Below, in pieces: positions 1-11,912 of a stretch of DNA of 64,000 bases (positions are counted from its first letter, which is position 1; each line of letters starts with the position of its first letter). The translations under genes and the position numbers were made by a program. The notes beneath the pieces were generated by a model. The model had not been told where the DNA came from. It ran no database searches and was given only the letters and a program-made list of their open reading frames with translations. The stretch comes from Sipunculus nudus (Eukaryota; Annelida; Sipuncula; Golfingiida; Sipunculidae), in NCBI GenBank assembly GCA_026874595.1, contig CM049306.1, positions 52,484,019 to 52,548,018 on the forward strand. Reading direction: 5' to 3'.

Positions 1-336
1 CAAATAGCTTTGTCGTATACAAGACTGGTGGTGCCCCTACAGTGTGTGTTCCTGCTTATTTTCAGGAGGAGTTTGATATATGAGTCTGAAATTGGGCATA
101 TGTATATATCTCTGATAACTTTGTTGTATACAAGACTGGCGGTGCCAGCTACAATCATTTTTGTGTTGTGTGCACCCATGCCAGAATTTCAGCAGTGATG
201 TTTGTGTAATTGTTTCTGATTCAAAATGTTTAGTTCTTACATTGTTCATATACATGAGAAGTAATGGTTCAGCATTGAAGCATTATACCTGGTGTATTTC
301 CATATGCACAGGTTTGCATTATGCTTGTAGGCCTTG
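1..336 (+). mobile_element. Family B Helentron-like element, 3' end only (B1)
   Basis: The element enters from outside the window. It ends with the 3' inverted repeat (CACAGGTTTGCATT, cf. CACAGGTTCGC in other copies), a GGCCT-type palindrome and CTTG at 333-336, then T. Its T-run at 158-162 (CAATCATTTTTGTG) is uninterrupted, so it is the empty-site reference for the insertions in copies B3 and B4. Confidence 0.7.
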
Positions 337-341
337 TTTTT

Positions 342-2979
342 AGCTCAGCTGACTATAAGTCATCTGAGCTATAGTCGTGGTCCATTGTCCGTCGTCCGTC
401 CGTCTGTCCGTCCGTCCGTCCGTCCGTCCGTCCGTCCGTCCGTCCGTCCGTAGATGTGGCACGTTTTGAAACCGTAAGACCTAGGAATCCAAAATTCAGC
501 ATAATATTAGATGTCCCCAAGATCTCCTACCAAGCCGAAAACTGGGTCTTTGCGACTTCATTCCTTTGAGAAATTAAGGAAAAACCTCAATTTTTTATTA
601 AAAACCTATTTTCACACTTTAGGACTGCCTACTATCAAAACCACTCATCTGTTTTTCCTCATATTTCCTATAAATAATCCTCTATATAATTCCTATGTAC
701 ATGCCAGAAATTAGGTCTGTATTATTTAATTTAAAAAAGTTATGGGCCCAAACATAATGCATTTTTTAAATAATCAGGAAAGAAATTTTATCACTTAACA
801 CAAAACTTGTTAAAGCTAAGCACTTTTTTTCCAGTAATATTACTTTTATTAATCAAAATTAAATTGTATACCCAAAATTAGATCAAAATCTTTTAAATTT
901 TTAAAAATATTAGCAAAAATAAAAAATTGGTACCTTAAATTTTGCCCAACTTTGACCATGGCACGTTTTTTTTGCTGTAACTGCTGTGGATTTAATTTTC
1001 ACAGCATGTTTTTGTTAGCATTTCAACTATTAACACCAAAAATTTGAAACCAGTTCATCAAAACCTGTAGATTTTATTCAAGTTTTCAAGCACCATGTCA
1101 CATATTGCTAGTGTTATGCAGTTTGCTAGAGCTCAGCTCCCGAGCTTCAGCTCTAAGTTCCTTAAATTTGGCATACAGTTAGTTTTCTCCAAAATCCCCT
1201 ACCATGCCAAGAATTTGGTCACTAGGACTTAATTCCTTCGAGATATCAATGAAAAACTTCATTTTTCCATTAAAAACCAAATGCTACACTTTAAGACTGC
1301 CTAATATCAAAACCACTGATCTGACTTTGATCATATATAATATACATATTTTTCTATACATTCACTATGCACATGCCAGAAATGATGTCAGTGTTGTGTA
1401 TTTTTTTTTAAGTTATGGGCCCAAACATAATGCACTTTGTAAAAAATCAAGAAATATATTTACTCCCTTAACAAGGGCATTGCTGAAGCTAGAGATCTTT
1501 TTTGTCAGGGATGTAACATTATTTAATCAAGATTCAATTGAATACCCAAAATTAGTTCTGAATTTTTCAAATTTTATAAGTTATTAGTATAAATATAAAA
1601 TTAGTACCTTAAATTTTGCCCAACTGTGACCATGGCACGTTTGTTTCCCGTGAGCACTGTTGATATAATTTTCATATCATGCACACATAAGGATTTCAGC
1701 TTTTTAGTTTAGAAAGCTGAAAGAAATTTGCCAAATATTGTAGCTTTTATTAATGTTTTTTATGAGACCCTGTCAGACTTTTGCTCTCTCCAGCCCCTCT
1801 TGAGTCACCTGTATGTTGACCGTGTTGACCTTTCATCAAATTATGCACGCTTGAGGGGAGAATCCAGGCAGCTGATGGCCAGCCACAGTTGATCCAGGTG
1901 TTCAACCCAACTCATCTAGTAGTTTTAACCAACATCATAACAATAAACAATAAATTAATAAATTTTCATTGGTTTTTAATAACAAATTAAAGAAAAATAG
2001 AAAAGGAATTTGTTAGTTTATAATAACAGGAAATTAACTTGCAGTTACTGATGATATAAGAATCTTGTATCGATGGGTAGAATGTCACATATTCCAAATA
2101 ACACCATGCAGTCACCTATGGCATTTTTCAGTTCATTTTTAATGATAAAGAAGTAAATCATATTATTCATTACTAATCATTAAGGATTATATGAAGGAAA
2201 TTAATGATAGACAAAGATGCAGTTGATAATATTAATCTAGATTCCTACTGTGTCTAGTGTGTACATTGATGTGAAATTAGTCCAAAATGAATTTTTTACA
2301 GTTATTTTTTAATATAAATAAAAGCCATAAAACCAGGTACTTATGATCATTATTTAAATGTGTGAATTTTGTATATTCTGGATTCTCAACATCATTGTTT
2401 GGTGAAAACTGTATAAATACCAGACAGGGTGCGAATACTTTGTAATTGTATTTAAAAACGAATATGATTATGTACTCCATTATAAAATTTCTTGCATAAA
2501 GAATGGGAATTCAGGTAAAAATGAAAGTATATGAATACTCGTGCAAATACTTTCAAAATGTATTCATGAATGCATTCATGAATATATTCTTTAATATTAT
2601 TTTAATAATCATATCAATTATATTTCATTTTAAAAAATCATATGATTCTCTTATTATTTTTAATAAAAATTATATTTGGGACAATATTTGTAATTTTTTT
2701 AATAAATAGTTAAACTCTTATATTATATGTTCTGCTTATAAGTAATATGGCCAAGTCAAAATCTGTGTGACAGTAGTACTCCATTTGTTAATAAAATAAA
2801 TGAAATCAATCCTCTTCCCTGTCTCCAAAGGTACTATCAAAATCATACATAAGCTAAACAACAACAACTCATAATACAGCTTATATTTATTACCACACAA
2901 AACCAGCATGTGCCTCATTTCTAAATAATATTTTTTTATCATATATAACAGCTGAGCGTCGTGACCCATAGGTCCCTTG
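342..2979 (+). mobile_element. Family A (beta interior) Helentron-like element (A1)
   Basis: Begins AGCTCAGCTGACTATAAGTC after a T-run and is followed by a (TCCG)n microsatellite at about 388-452. The body is about two diverged ~675-bp units (near 510-1180 and 1183-1720). The 3' side has CAGCTGAGC (the 5' repeat inverted), a GACCCATAGGTC near-palindrome and CTTG at 2976-2979, then TT. The part 1750-2940 is unlike the other A copies and may hold further insertions. Open frames inside it are not conserved proteins. Confidence 0.55.
388..452. repeat. (TCCG)n microsatellite in family A 5' region
   Basis: Repeated GTCC/TCCG units just inside the 5' end of the A1 element. The same placement recurs in other family A copies (7370-7425; 50663-50715 in reverse). 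Confidence 0.9.
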
Positions 2980-3836
2980 TTATTTTTTACGATTTTTTTC
3001 TCTATTTTTGAGACCTTAAAAGATGCAGTCATCTGTTAACAGGGAACAAATCGTAACAACAGGACCTAGAGTCTTCTATCTTGACATGCAGGGAGGCCCA
3101 AGAAAAGTCTTGGAAACCTAAAATTAGGTCTCTGTCACCCAAAACCTCTGAGCTATGGGGCTTTGAAATAACCCCCAGAATAATGGAAAATTTGATTCAA
3201 AAGCTCAAGTAAAGGAACAGCTTATGGATTGATCACCATGATTCTTTGCATGAATATTGATCATGGAGTGTTTCATCAGTTTCTGCAGACCTTTAAAAAT
3301 GTGGTCTTCTGTTAACAGGGCACATATTGTAACCGTTAGTTCTAGAATCTTCTAACTTGTGATCCAGGGATGTCCGTGAAAAATTTCCTTGGAAACCTGA
3401 AATTAGGTCACTGTTACTCATATTCTCCCAGCAATGGGGCTTATAAGCACCCCCTAGAATTGAAAATTTGATACCAAAGTAGGGCATAATTAAATCATAT
3501 CCTTGGACCCAGAATCTTCTAACTTGGCATCCTGAGAGTTCCTCAAAAGTTCGCCCAGAAACCTGAAATTGGGTCACTGTGCCCTATATTCTCAGAGTTT
3601 TGGGGTATGTCTGAGCACCCCAGAAATAATGCAAAATACACATAATTGCCAGATTCCTCAAGGTTGGTTGGATTGTCATCAAATTTTGTGTGAATATTGG
3701 TCTTGATTAACTTAATCTAATATGTATGAATGATAATGCCACCTACATTATCTTCATTAGTTGCCTGTGCAAGGACATATTGTCACCATGTCAGTCGGCT
3801 GAGTGTCATTACCCATGGGTCACTTGTTTGATCATG
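2980..3836 (+). mobile_element. Family A (alpha interior) fragment with intact 3' end
   Basis: It starts directly after the A1 terminus with alpha-type sequence (TTTGAGACC, then CATCTGTTAACAGGG) seen reversed at 40-41 kb and 48.7-50.7 kb. About two tandem units follow. It ends with GGCTGAGTGTCATTACCCATGGGTCACTTG/T at 3836. The 5' part is missing; its abrupt start after the A1 end suggests A1 inserted into this copy. Confidence 0.5.
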
Positions 3837-4260
3837 AAAGAAACATGGTAGATGAAAAACAAAGAAAAATGTTCAGACATTAGTATTTAGTTTGGTATTA
3901 GCTTGCTAAAAGGTTGTTTGCTGTTACTGTTTTGCTTAAAATCGTGTACCATGTAAAAATTTAAAACTTTTAATATTGTTAACATTTCATATGAAAAGAA
4001 TGTGAATTACATAAATACATATACCATCAGAAAGAAAGAGTACACCAGGTGTTAAATGATATATACTTCATGTATATTAATTTTAATGGCTTTTGAACTA
4101 ATTTTTATTCAGTGGGATTTTGCCAGCAATGCTACCTTAAATCATGAAACATTCAGGTTTGGGAGCCCTGTTGTCTATCATTATGATGTTGCAAGGTACC
4201 TCTATTTTCACTTATTGACAATTTTATGTTAGACTACCTTTATTTTTTTTTTTCTTGCAG

Positions 4261-4555
4261 AGTTTTACTTGTAGAATCCCTGACTACACAAGGCTGGTGT
4301 GACCTCATACCAACATTGTTACCGGTACCAGAACATGACCTCAGGGAAAAAGTTCTTGTTGCCATGACAACACTCATGGAGCACTGCCAGGCTGCATTTA
4401 CCAAATTCCATCCTTCACTGGAAAAATTGAAAAGTGAATATGAGGAACTAGCGCAAACTGAGATAGGGGAAAGACCAGAAGAACAGTATTTTACAGAAAT
4501 ACTTAACTCAGTCACTCATGTTATTAAAGAATTGTCCACACATGATGAACTATAA
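4261..4555 (+). CDS. SIL1: SIL1 nucleotide exchange factor, last coding exon (C-terminal ~98 residues)
   Basis: SIL1 is an ER-lumen armadillo-like protein that releases ADP from the Hsp70 chaperone BiP. Seen: a polypyrimidine tract and AG at 4259-4260 form a strong acceptor. The exon then reads open to TAA at 4553-4555 and begins with the third base of a codon split across the intron. The peptide has the TTQGWCDLIPTLL, PVPEHDLREKVL and LKSEYEELAQTE blocks. They align with the human SIL1 tail (EQGWCEI, ALPEHDAREKVL, LQAEYQ.LAS, YFQELLGSV.SLLKEL) as I remember it. The last four residues are HDEL, a canonical ER-retention signal, where human SIL1 ends in KELR. The N-terminal signal peptide and earlier exons are not in the window, apart from one doubtful candidate at 4113-4195. 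The gene converges on WDR54 about 31 kb downstream. Family assignment is confident. Confidence 0.9.
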
Positions 4556-4743
4556 AATACATCAAAGACCATCACCATCATCTCCCTAATCATTACTTAT
4601 CCTCCCCATTTATTGTCATTTCTAATTATTTCCATCACATCTTGCATTTGTTCATATAAGTATGTTACTCACTCTCCAGATAATTTTAAATGTTATGGAA
4701 CTGCATTGTCTGTTATGGATGGCTGGAGAATTGTCAGCACTTA

Positions 4744-4815
<72 letters not shown>

Positions 4816-4975
4816 CTTTTACATTTTGTTATAACCCATCTTGCACTTTTAATACATTAATTTATCTAGTACATTTATTAATTTCATTGAACTTACAAAT
4901 TAATTTCATTATTCAAATTAATAATTTTCATTAAGGTGGAGAATTTAATAAAGAATATTAATTAATTGATTTTGT
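4556..4975 (+). other. SIL1 3' untranslated region with AATAAA at 4947-4952
   Basis: Between the SIL1 stop and the first canonical polyadenylation signal (AATAAA, 4947-4952) there is no open frame of interest. The stretch carries a long (TA)n microsatellite. The cleavage site should lie 10-30 bases after the signal; the end given is an estimate. Confidence 0.55.
4746..4811. repeat. (TA)n microsatellite, ~33 units
   Basis: An uninterrupted run of TA dinucleotides inside the probable SIL1 3' UTR. The length is expected to vary between individuals. Confidence 0.95.
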
Positions 4976-5339
4976 TTCTGTAGTATACATCAGAAAAAAA
5001 TGTGTCATTTTAAAATACATAATAATTCAATGTGTGTGTTTGTCTTGTCCATTGTTTATAGATAACAGGGGCCTTGAATACTATCCCCTTGACAGTAATA
5101 ATATTATATTTATTCCAGTGTGTGTTGTAATGTGTGTTCTGCATTGTCATAGATATTACCTTATTTTAGATTAAAATCCCGCAGTAGGGTACCATTTAGT
5201 ACATTAAGGAGCAATTTTTCATATACGTGTTCCAAATTTAAAAATTATAACTTTGTTACCTGTAGTTTAGTCATACATATTACCATTTATGTGACTGCCA
5301 CCAACAGAAAGTAATATATTACCCCCCTTGAAACAATGC

Positions 5340-6147
5340 TAATGGACAGGATATAGTTATGCTTCCATTCACTGGGTTGTCCATCAGTCCTTCTGTTTGT
5401 CTGTTCAACCATAATATTATTACTGGACCATGGATGCATGTTCAGCCAAAATTTTCATGAAAAATCTTCCATCTTTCGTATTTGAATCACAAACTATTAG
5501 GATAAGTTAACCCATTATTTTGAGATAACAAACTCAAAGATGAAGGGCTAAAGGCCTGCTTCTCTGAAAAGCATGTGCATACATTTTAAGCTAAAGCCAA
5601 GCCAAACTTCTGTCTACATCTTTCACAAATAACTCCTCAAACAATTTGGAAAACTTGATCAATTTTGAGGTTGCAAATTTTTATAGAACCCAATTCTTAA
5701 AAAATTGTGTGGATGCATTTCAAGTCAAACTTTTAATTCTACACCTTCCATCTTTCACGAATATACACCTACCTATAGAAGAAACATCCTTTTGTTTTTG
5801 AGGTTACAAGGTCAAAGTTCAATGTTACAGGATACATTTATTTTAAATGCTTGAGAACACATTTAAAGTCTAAACTTTGATCCCAAATCATCCATCTTTC
5901 ACTTACCTCTCCTACCAGTTGGGGTAGAATCAGATTGGTCAAGGTCACATGGACTACTTCTTTGAAAAGCTTGCTTATGCATTTTAAACAAAGTTTTCAT
6001 CTCATATGTATCAACCAACAATAGAGGAAGATTTTTCATGATTCCCTGGTCAAAAATAAATGTCCTACTGACAGGCCTTAAACTTCAATGCATCATGTAA
6101 CATTATGCCCCTGTTGTTAGGGGATGCTCTACCTTGCAATGCCCTTG
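5340..6147 (+). mobile_element. Family F Helentron-like element (F1)
   Basis: The body repeats a unit with GCATTTTAAGC..AAACTT, CCATCTTTCAC and GGTCAAGGTCACA phrases. The 3' end reads GGGGATGCTCTACCTTGC then AATGCCCTTG/TT, the same as the reverse-strand copy at 38915. The 5' boundary is not clear, so the start is approximate. Confidence 0.5.
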
Positions 6148-7320
6148 TTCGTCTTTCTTTTAACAAATTGTAATCCTTTAGCTGGCTTCTATTGTTAGCG
6201 AACCTGTGAGCTTATGTGATGGTGCGGCGTTGTCCGTCCGCCGTCCAAGGTTGGCTGTCGGCTGTCCATGGCTGTATGTCAGAAACCGTCAGAGCAAGCA
6301 GCTCCAAATTACATGTAAGAATTGGTCACATGTGAAACTTGGTGCCCTAGAGCTTATTATTAGGTATCTACATTCACTTTAATTTTATAGAGAAAAAGCT
6401 TAAAAACCTGTAAAAATCTTTTTCTCTGAAACTGTGCAGCCAAATTGTCCAATATTTCACAGGAATGTTCCCTTGAACAATCTCTCTCAAGTTTGTTTGA
6501 ATGGTTCCAGTTCAGTGATTTTTGACCGAGTTACAGGAGGTTGCACTCTGTCATTTGCATGCTAAAATTACAGTCTGAGAATCGGCTGGAGCTATCATCA
6601 TCAAATTTTATGTTAATGTTGGTCACTTGAGTCATATCTGAAATTGAGGTATTGGTGGCGCCACCTGCATTGGTCTTTTTGTACAGGGGTCAACGGTGCA
6701 CGAAACATACAAAGGGCTACAAAAACTTCTTCTCTGAAAGCGTATAGCCAAATTGTTTAATATTGCACAGAAATGCTCCTAGGGTAGTGCTTTTCTAAGA
6801 TTGTTCAAATGGTCTCTGTTTAATGACTTTTGGCCGAGATATGGGAAGCTGAATATAGTCAAATGTTATAGCAGCCCATTTCTGCTCAGTTGCTACAGAG
6901 ATCTCCCCAAAAACCACAGGGTCAAATTCTTTAATCTAACACATGAATGATCCTTAGAAGTTGATAATTCAAATTTTTTTAAATGGTTTTGATTCAGTGA
7001 TTTTCATAGATTTTATACAGGAAAAGTTAAAAAAAAAAGATATAAAAATCTTCTCCTTTGTAACTTTCCAGCTTAATTGTCCAATATTTCACAGAAATGA
7101 TCCCTAGAACAATCTCTCGCAAATTTATTTGAATTGCTCCAGTTCCTTGATTTTTGGCTGAGTTACAGGAGGTTTAACTTCGTCATCTGTGCAAAAAAGC
7201 ATACTAAACTTAAAAATCTCAAAAACAGCTGGAGCTTTCATCACCAACCTTTATGACAGTGTTTGTCACATGAGTCCATCTGAAACTGAGGTGTTGGTGG
7301 GGCCACCTACATTGATTTTT

Positions 7321-10300
7321 AGCTCAGCTGACTATAAGTCATCTGAGCTATAGTCGTGGTCCACTGTCCGTCGTCCGTCCGTCTGTCTGTCCGTCCGTCC
7401 GTCCGTCTGGATGTCCGTCCGTAAGACTGGCACGTTTCGACACCGTTGGACCTACGAATCTGAAATTCGGCATACAGTTAGATGTCCCCAAAATCTCCTA
7501 CCATACCGAAAATTGGGTCAATAGGACCACGTTCCTTCGAAATATTAAGGAAAAACCTCAATTTTTTATTAGAAATCTATTTTTACACTTCAGGACTGCC
7601 TAATATCAAAACCACATATCTGGTTTTCTTCATATTTACCATAAATATTCCTCTATATAGTTCCTAAATACATGCCAGAAATTAAGTCAGTATTGTTTTA
7701 TTTAAAAAAGTTATGGGCCCAAACATAATGGACTTTGTAAAAAAATCAGGAAGATATTTGGTCACTTAAGACCAAAAGTGTTAAAGGTAGGGACTTTTTT
7801 TCAGTAATACAACTTTATTTAATCAAAATTTAATTGTATACCAAAAATTAAATCAAAATCTGTTAATTTTTTTTAAAATATTGGCAAAAATATAAAATTG
7901 GTACCTTAAATTTTGCCCAACTTTGGCCACGGCACGTTTTTATTCCTGTAAGTACTGTGGATTTAATTTTCACAGCATGTACACATAAGGATTTAATCTG
8001 TTAAAATATGAAATTTGAAAATAAAAGCTGCAAAATTAGGCTAGTTATTGAATTTTTTTAGTTGTATTCCCTTACGTTGTCAAGCAGTCCACTTTGATGA
8101 CTGTAGGTCATTCAGTGCAGCTCTCTATGCTCCCCAGGCTGTTGGCATAATTTTAGATGTCCCCTAAATCTCCTACCAGACCGAAAATTAGATCATTAGG
8201 ACTTCGTTCCTTCGAGATATTAAGGAAAAACCTCCGTTTTCCATAAAAAAGCCATTGTTACACTTCAAGGCTGCCTGATATCAAAACCACTGATCTGTTT
8301 TTGATCATATTTAGTTTTCACATTCTTTCATACATTTTCTATGAACATAAAAAAAAATTAGGTCAGTATTGGGTATTATTTTGAAGTTATGGGCCAAAAT
8401 ATAATGCAATTTTTAAAAAAAATCAGGATATTAATTTACTCACCTAACATGAGAATTGCTGAACCTAGAGACTTTTTTTCAGGAATATAACTTTATTTAA
8501 TCAAGATTCAATTGTTTACCCAAAATTAGATATGAATTTTGCAAATTTTTCAAGTTATTTGCATAAATAAAAATCAATACCTTAAATGTTGTCCAACTTT
8601 GGCACTGTTGATTTAATTTTCACAGCATATAAACATAAGGATTTAATCTTTTAAAATCTGAAATTTCAAAGAAATTGATTGGAAAGAATAGCTTTTATTC
8701 ACGTTTTCATACACCATGTCAAGTGTTGTTTACATCTAGCCCACCTAGTAGTACAGCCTTTACTTGCATTATGTAACACACGCCAGGCAGCTTGCCTTGG
8801 CTAAGCTTGGCCACTACCAGCAGGCTTCCCCTCTGCCCTGCACTCCCCCCCCCCCCCCCCGATGGTGCATAAACTAGATGAATGTTATTATTTTCTGTAT
8901 TTGATTCCTTCTTATTCTAGGCTATGCTACATTTTAGATTTTGAATTGTACCACCAGGGTTACAATGATTAAAGTGTACATTAAATTGTGTCCACAAAGT
9001 GGTGTATTGCTGTGAAAGTGTGGATGTTTATCAGATAAGTAATTCCTTACTTCAGAAGAGTAAAATCTTCACCAGGTGTGAAATTGACTATTAATTCCAG
9101 TTATAAATTAAAACTGGGATAGTAATTAGCACAATGATATTGTTTGTCCCTCATTCAACCAACAGTGTGTATACTTTATTTGAAAAGATGTTTTATTATG
9201 CCCCCACCACAGTGGCCGGTGCATATAGTTTTACCCATGTCCGTCATTCCGTCCTTCCGTCATTCCGAAATCAAACAGTTGTACGGACTTTTTTTCACAA
9301 TGCCTGCAGATATTGGCCTGATTTTTGGTGTGTTGGCAGATATTGACCAGTTACAGATTGAGTTCGCGTTTCGTCCCAGTTGACCTACTTTTGACTGTTT
9401 TACGGCTCCTGAACATAGAAAATTTCATGTAAAATATAAATTTTCATGACAAATACACTTGTACAGACTTTTCTTCGCAATACCTGCAGATATTGGCCTG
9501 ATTTTTGGTGTGTGGGCAGATAATGACCAGTTACAGATCAAGTTCACGTTTTGTCCCAGTTGACCTACTTTTGACCGTTTGACGGTCCTCTAACATGGAA
9601 AATTTCATAAAAAAGTGCACATGTATGGACTTTTTTTCACAGTGCCTGCAGATACGGGCCTGATTTTTGGTGTGTAGGCAGATAATGACCAGTTACAGAT
9701 CGAGTTCTTGTTTTGTCCCAGTTGACCTACTTTTGACCATTTGACTGCTCCTGAACATAGAAAGTTTCATGAAAAATAGAAATTTTCATAACAAATGCAT
9801 ATGTACTGACTTTTTTTCCTCAATGCCTGCAGATACCACCCTGATATTTTATGTGTGGGCAGATAATGACAGTTACAGATCGAGTTCGCGTTTCGTCCCG
9901 GTTGTCCTACTTTTGATTGTTTTACGGCTCCTAAACATAGAAAATTTCATGAAAGACAGAAATTTTTATGGAAAATGCACATGTATGGACTTTTTTTTCA
10001 CAATGCCTGCATATACTGGCATGATTTTTGGTGTGTTGCTTGATAATGACCCGTTACAGATCGAGTTTGCATTTTGCCCTTGTTGACCTACTTTTGACCA
10101 TACGACACCTCCTGAACTTAAAAAATTTTTCAAAGTTTTAAAAATGTTTCTAATTTGCCCCAGGCGGGGGCATTCGTGTCGTTCCGACACATCTAGTTTT
10201 ATCAAATTTACTGAATCTTTTATTTTATTTTGGTGAATAAAATTAAGCATGTACTGAAAACTCCAGTGTGCAAAACTTTTTAATAGTGATTCAAGGAATA

Positions 10301-11545
10301 TTCTTGTAGATGCCATGTTGTTGCATTATTTTCTTTAAATTCAGTTTAAACATTTATGATTTAAAAATAGTAAAATATATGTGTATGCATAATATGACCC
10401 AATGAGCTACACTCTGGATATATGATGATTGCAACTTTTGCAACAATTCTGATATTTAAACTTATAGTTTCAGTTTTTTACTCTGTATATATAATGATTG
10501 CAACTTTTGCAACAATTCTAATATTTTAACTTATATTTTCAGTTTTTTTATTAAAAATTTATAAAACCTGTAAATTAAAAAAAATGATTCAGATAAAAAC
10601 TTCTTTATGGAAAAAGTGGATATGCTTTAAAAAAATAGGCTTATATATAAACTTAAATGCATTATACCCTTAAAAGTGAAATAAAGGTATTAGTCCATTC
10701 TGTCCACTTGCCTGTCCATCTGTAAATTTTCATATGCATCACAGTATCTCAAAACTTTACTGTTTTTCTTCATGACAGTCTTGTCAGAGTATTAGTTTGC
10801 AATCATATATTTAGAAATTTACTATAACCAAGTAGGAGGGCCCCTTTCCTCTTAGCTTTTCATATTCTTATATAAATGAAAAACATTACAATAGAATATT
10901 TCTACATCCACCTTCGTGCTGCCCTCACTTTTCCCTTCTCCGACCCCATCCCAAAGTCAGCCTCAGTAAGCAAGAACAAGATGAATCAGATATATTCATA
11001 CTTTAATATTTTGTATAACTATTCATCCATAGGTACCTATGTACATGCCAGAAATTATGTCAGTATTGTGTTATATGTAGACATAGTGGGCATCACAATA
11101 ATGTACCTTGTCAAGACTAAAGAGATATTGTGTCATACAGTCACAAATTCATAAATCACTTCATCAGCATAGTTAATCATAACTTCATATCTGTCAAATT
11201 GAAAGCTTGCAGACTACCATACACTTTAGATCCTTCAACAAATAGCCTTATCATCATTCTACTACTGCTTATAACTGCTGTCTTTGCATTCATATTTGCT
11301 CAAATATATCACAATTTTCAACCCCTCCTAAATAATAAAAAATAAACCACTATATTTTACTCTATTAATCCATCAGTCAGGTAATTTCATTTATCATTTA
11401 CTCGCATATTACATTACATTCCTTTATAATAGCCCAACATGTCCATGATATTCATAAGCTTTCTCGACTCGATATAGTATCACAGTGGAGAAACATTTAT
11501 AGTCCAATCACGATCAGCTGAGCGCCGTGACCCATGGGTCCCTTG
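7321..11545 (+). mobile_element. Family A (beta) element inserted in B2 (A3)
   Basis: The 5' end AGCTCAGCTGACTATAAGTC follows TTTT, with GTCCGTCC repeats. Beta units lie near 7480-8150 and 8155-8720, and a further partial unit near 11040. It ends CAGCTGAGCGCCGTGACCC then ATGGGTCCCTTG/TTTT. The flanks (CCTACATTGATTTT and TTTTACAAGCAAAAA) match the uninterrupted B3 stretch near 15683-15715, giving an empty site. Element E sits inside. Confidence 0.65.
9197..10196 (+). mobile_element. Family E Helentron-like element, both ends intact
   Basis: The 5' end is TTATGCCCCCACC, then GTCCGTCATTCCGTCC. The body is about five tandem units of 165-181 bp (starting near 9281, 9459, 9624, 9801, 9982), each with GACTTTTTTTC and TGCCTGCAGATA, GACCTACTTTTGACC. 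The 3' end is GGCGGGGGCATTCG, the hairpin GTGTCGTTCCGACAC, then ATCTAG/TTTT. 5' ATGCCCCCACC pairs with 3' GGCGGGGGCAT. Length is about 1.0 kb. No coding capacity is credible. Confidence 0.75.
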
Positions 11546-11861
11546 TTTTACAAGCAAAAATGTAACTTTAGATACTTCTAGCTTAAACACAGATTTTTTT
11601 TAAAGAAACTGTTAAGCTGATTGGTTTAAACTTTAAAAGAATTGTTCTATGGTATTGTTCTGTCAGTTCTATAAGAATAGTTTGGGTAAATGCAGCTTTA
11701 AAAAGCAGTGTAGCCAATTGAAAAAGGCTTTCAGTGTTTGAAAACAGATTTTGCAGCATGGCAAGTTTCAACATGTCAAGTCAAGAGGTTAATCAGTGCA
11801 CTCAGGGGCAGTCCAGACATCACCATGGCAACTGACCTGGCTCTGCCTGGTGTCCAGATAC

Positions 11862-11912
11862 AATCTAGACATCTAGACGATGTGTCTAGATTGTTCGTCT
11901 AGACGTCTAGAA
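11862..11912. repeat. Cluster of TCTAGA/GTCTAGAC palindromes
   Basis: Within about 50 bases the motif TCTAGAC or GTCTAGA occurs five times, alternating strand-symmetric. It lies inside B2 after the nested A3. Confidence 0.7.

Noticed and set aside
1204-1587. 127-codon open frame in A1
   Set aside because: Lies in the family A beta unit; the other beta copies break the frame with stops and indels.
1795-1888. Exon-like stretch after CTCTCCAG (LSHLYVDRVDLSSNYARLRG)
   Set aside because: No similarity to SIL1 that I can recognise, no convincing donor, and it lies inside a repeat-rich region.
4240-4515. 91-codon - strand open frame
   Set aside because: Antisense shadow of the SIL1 last exon.
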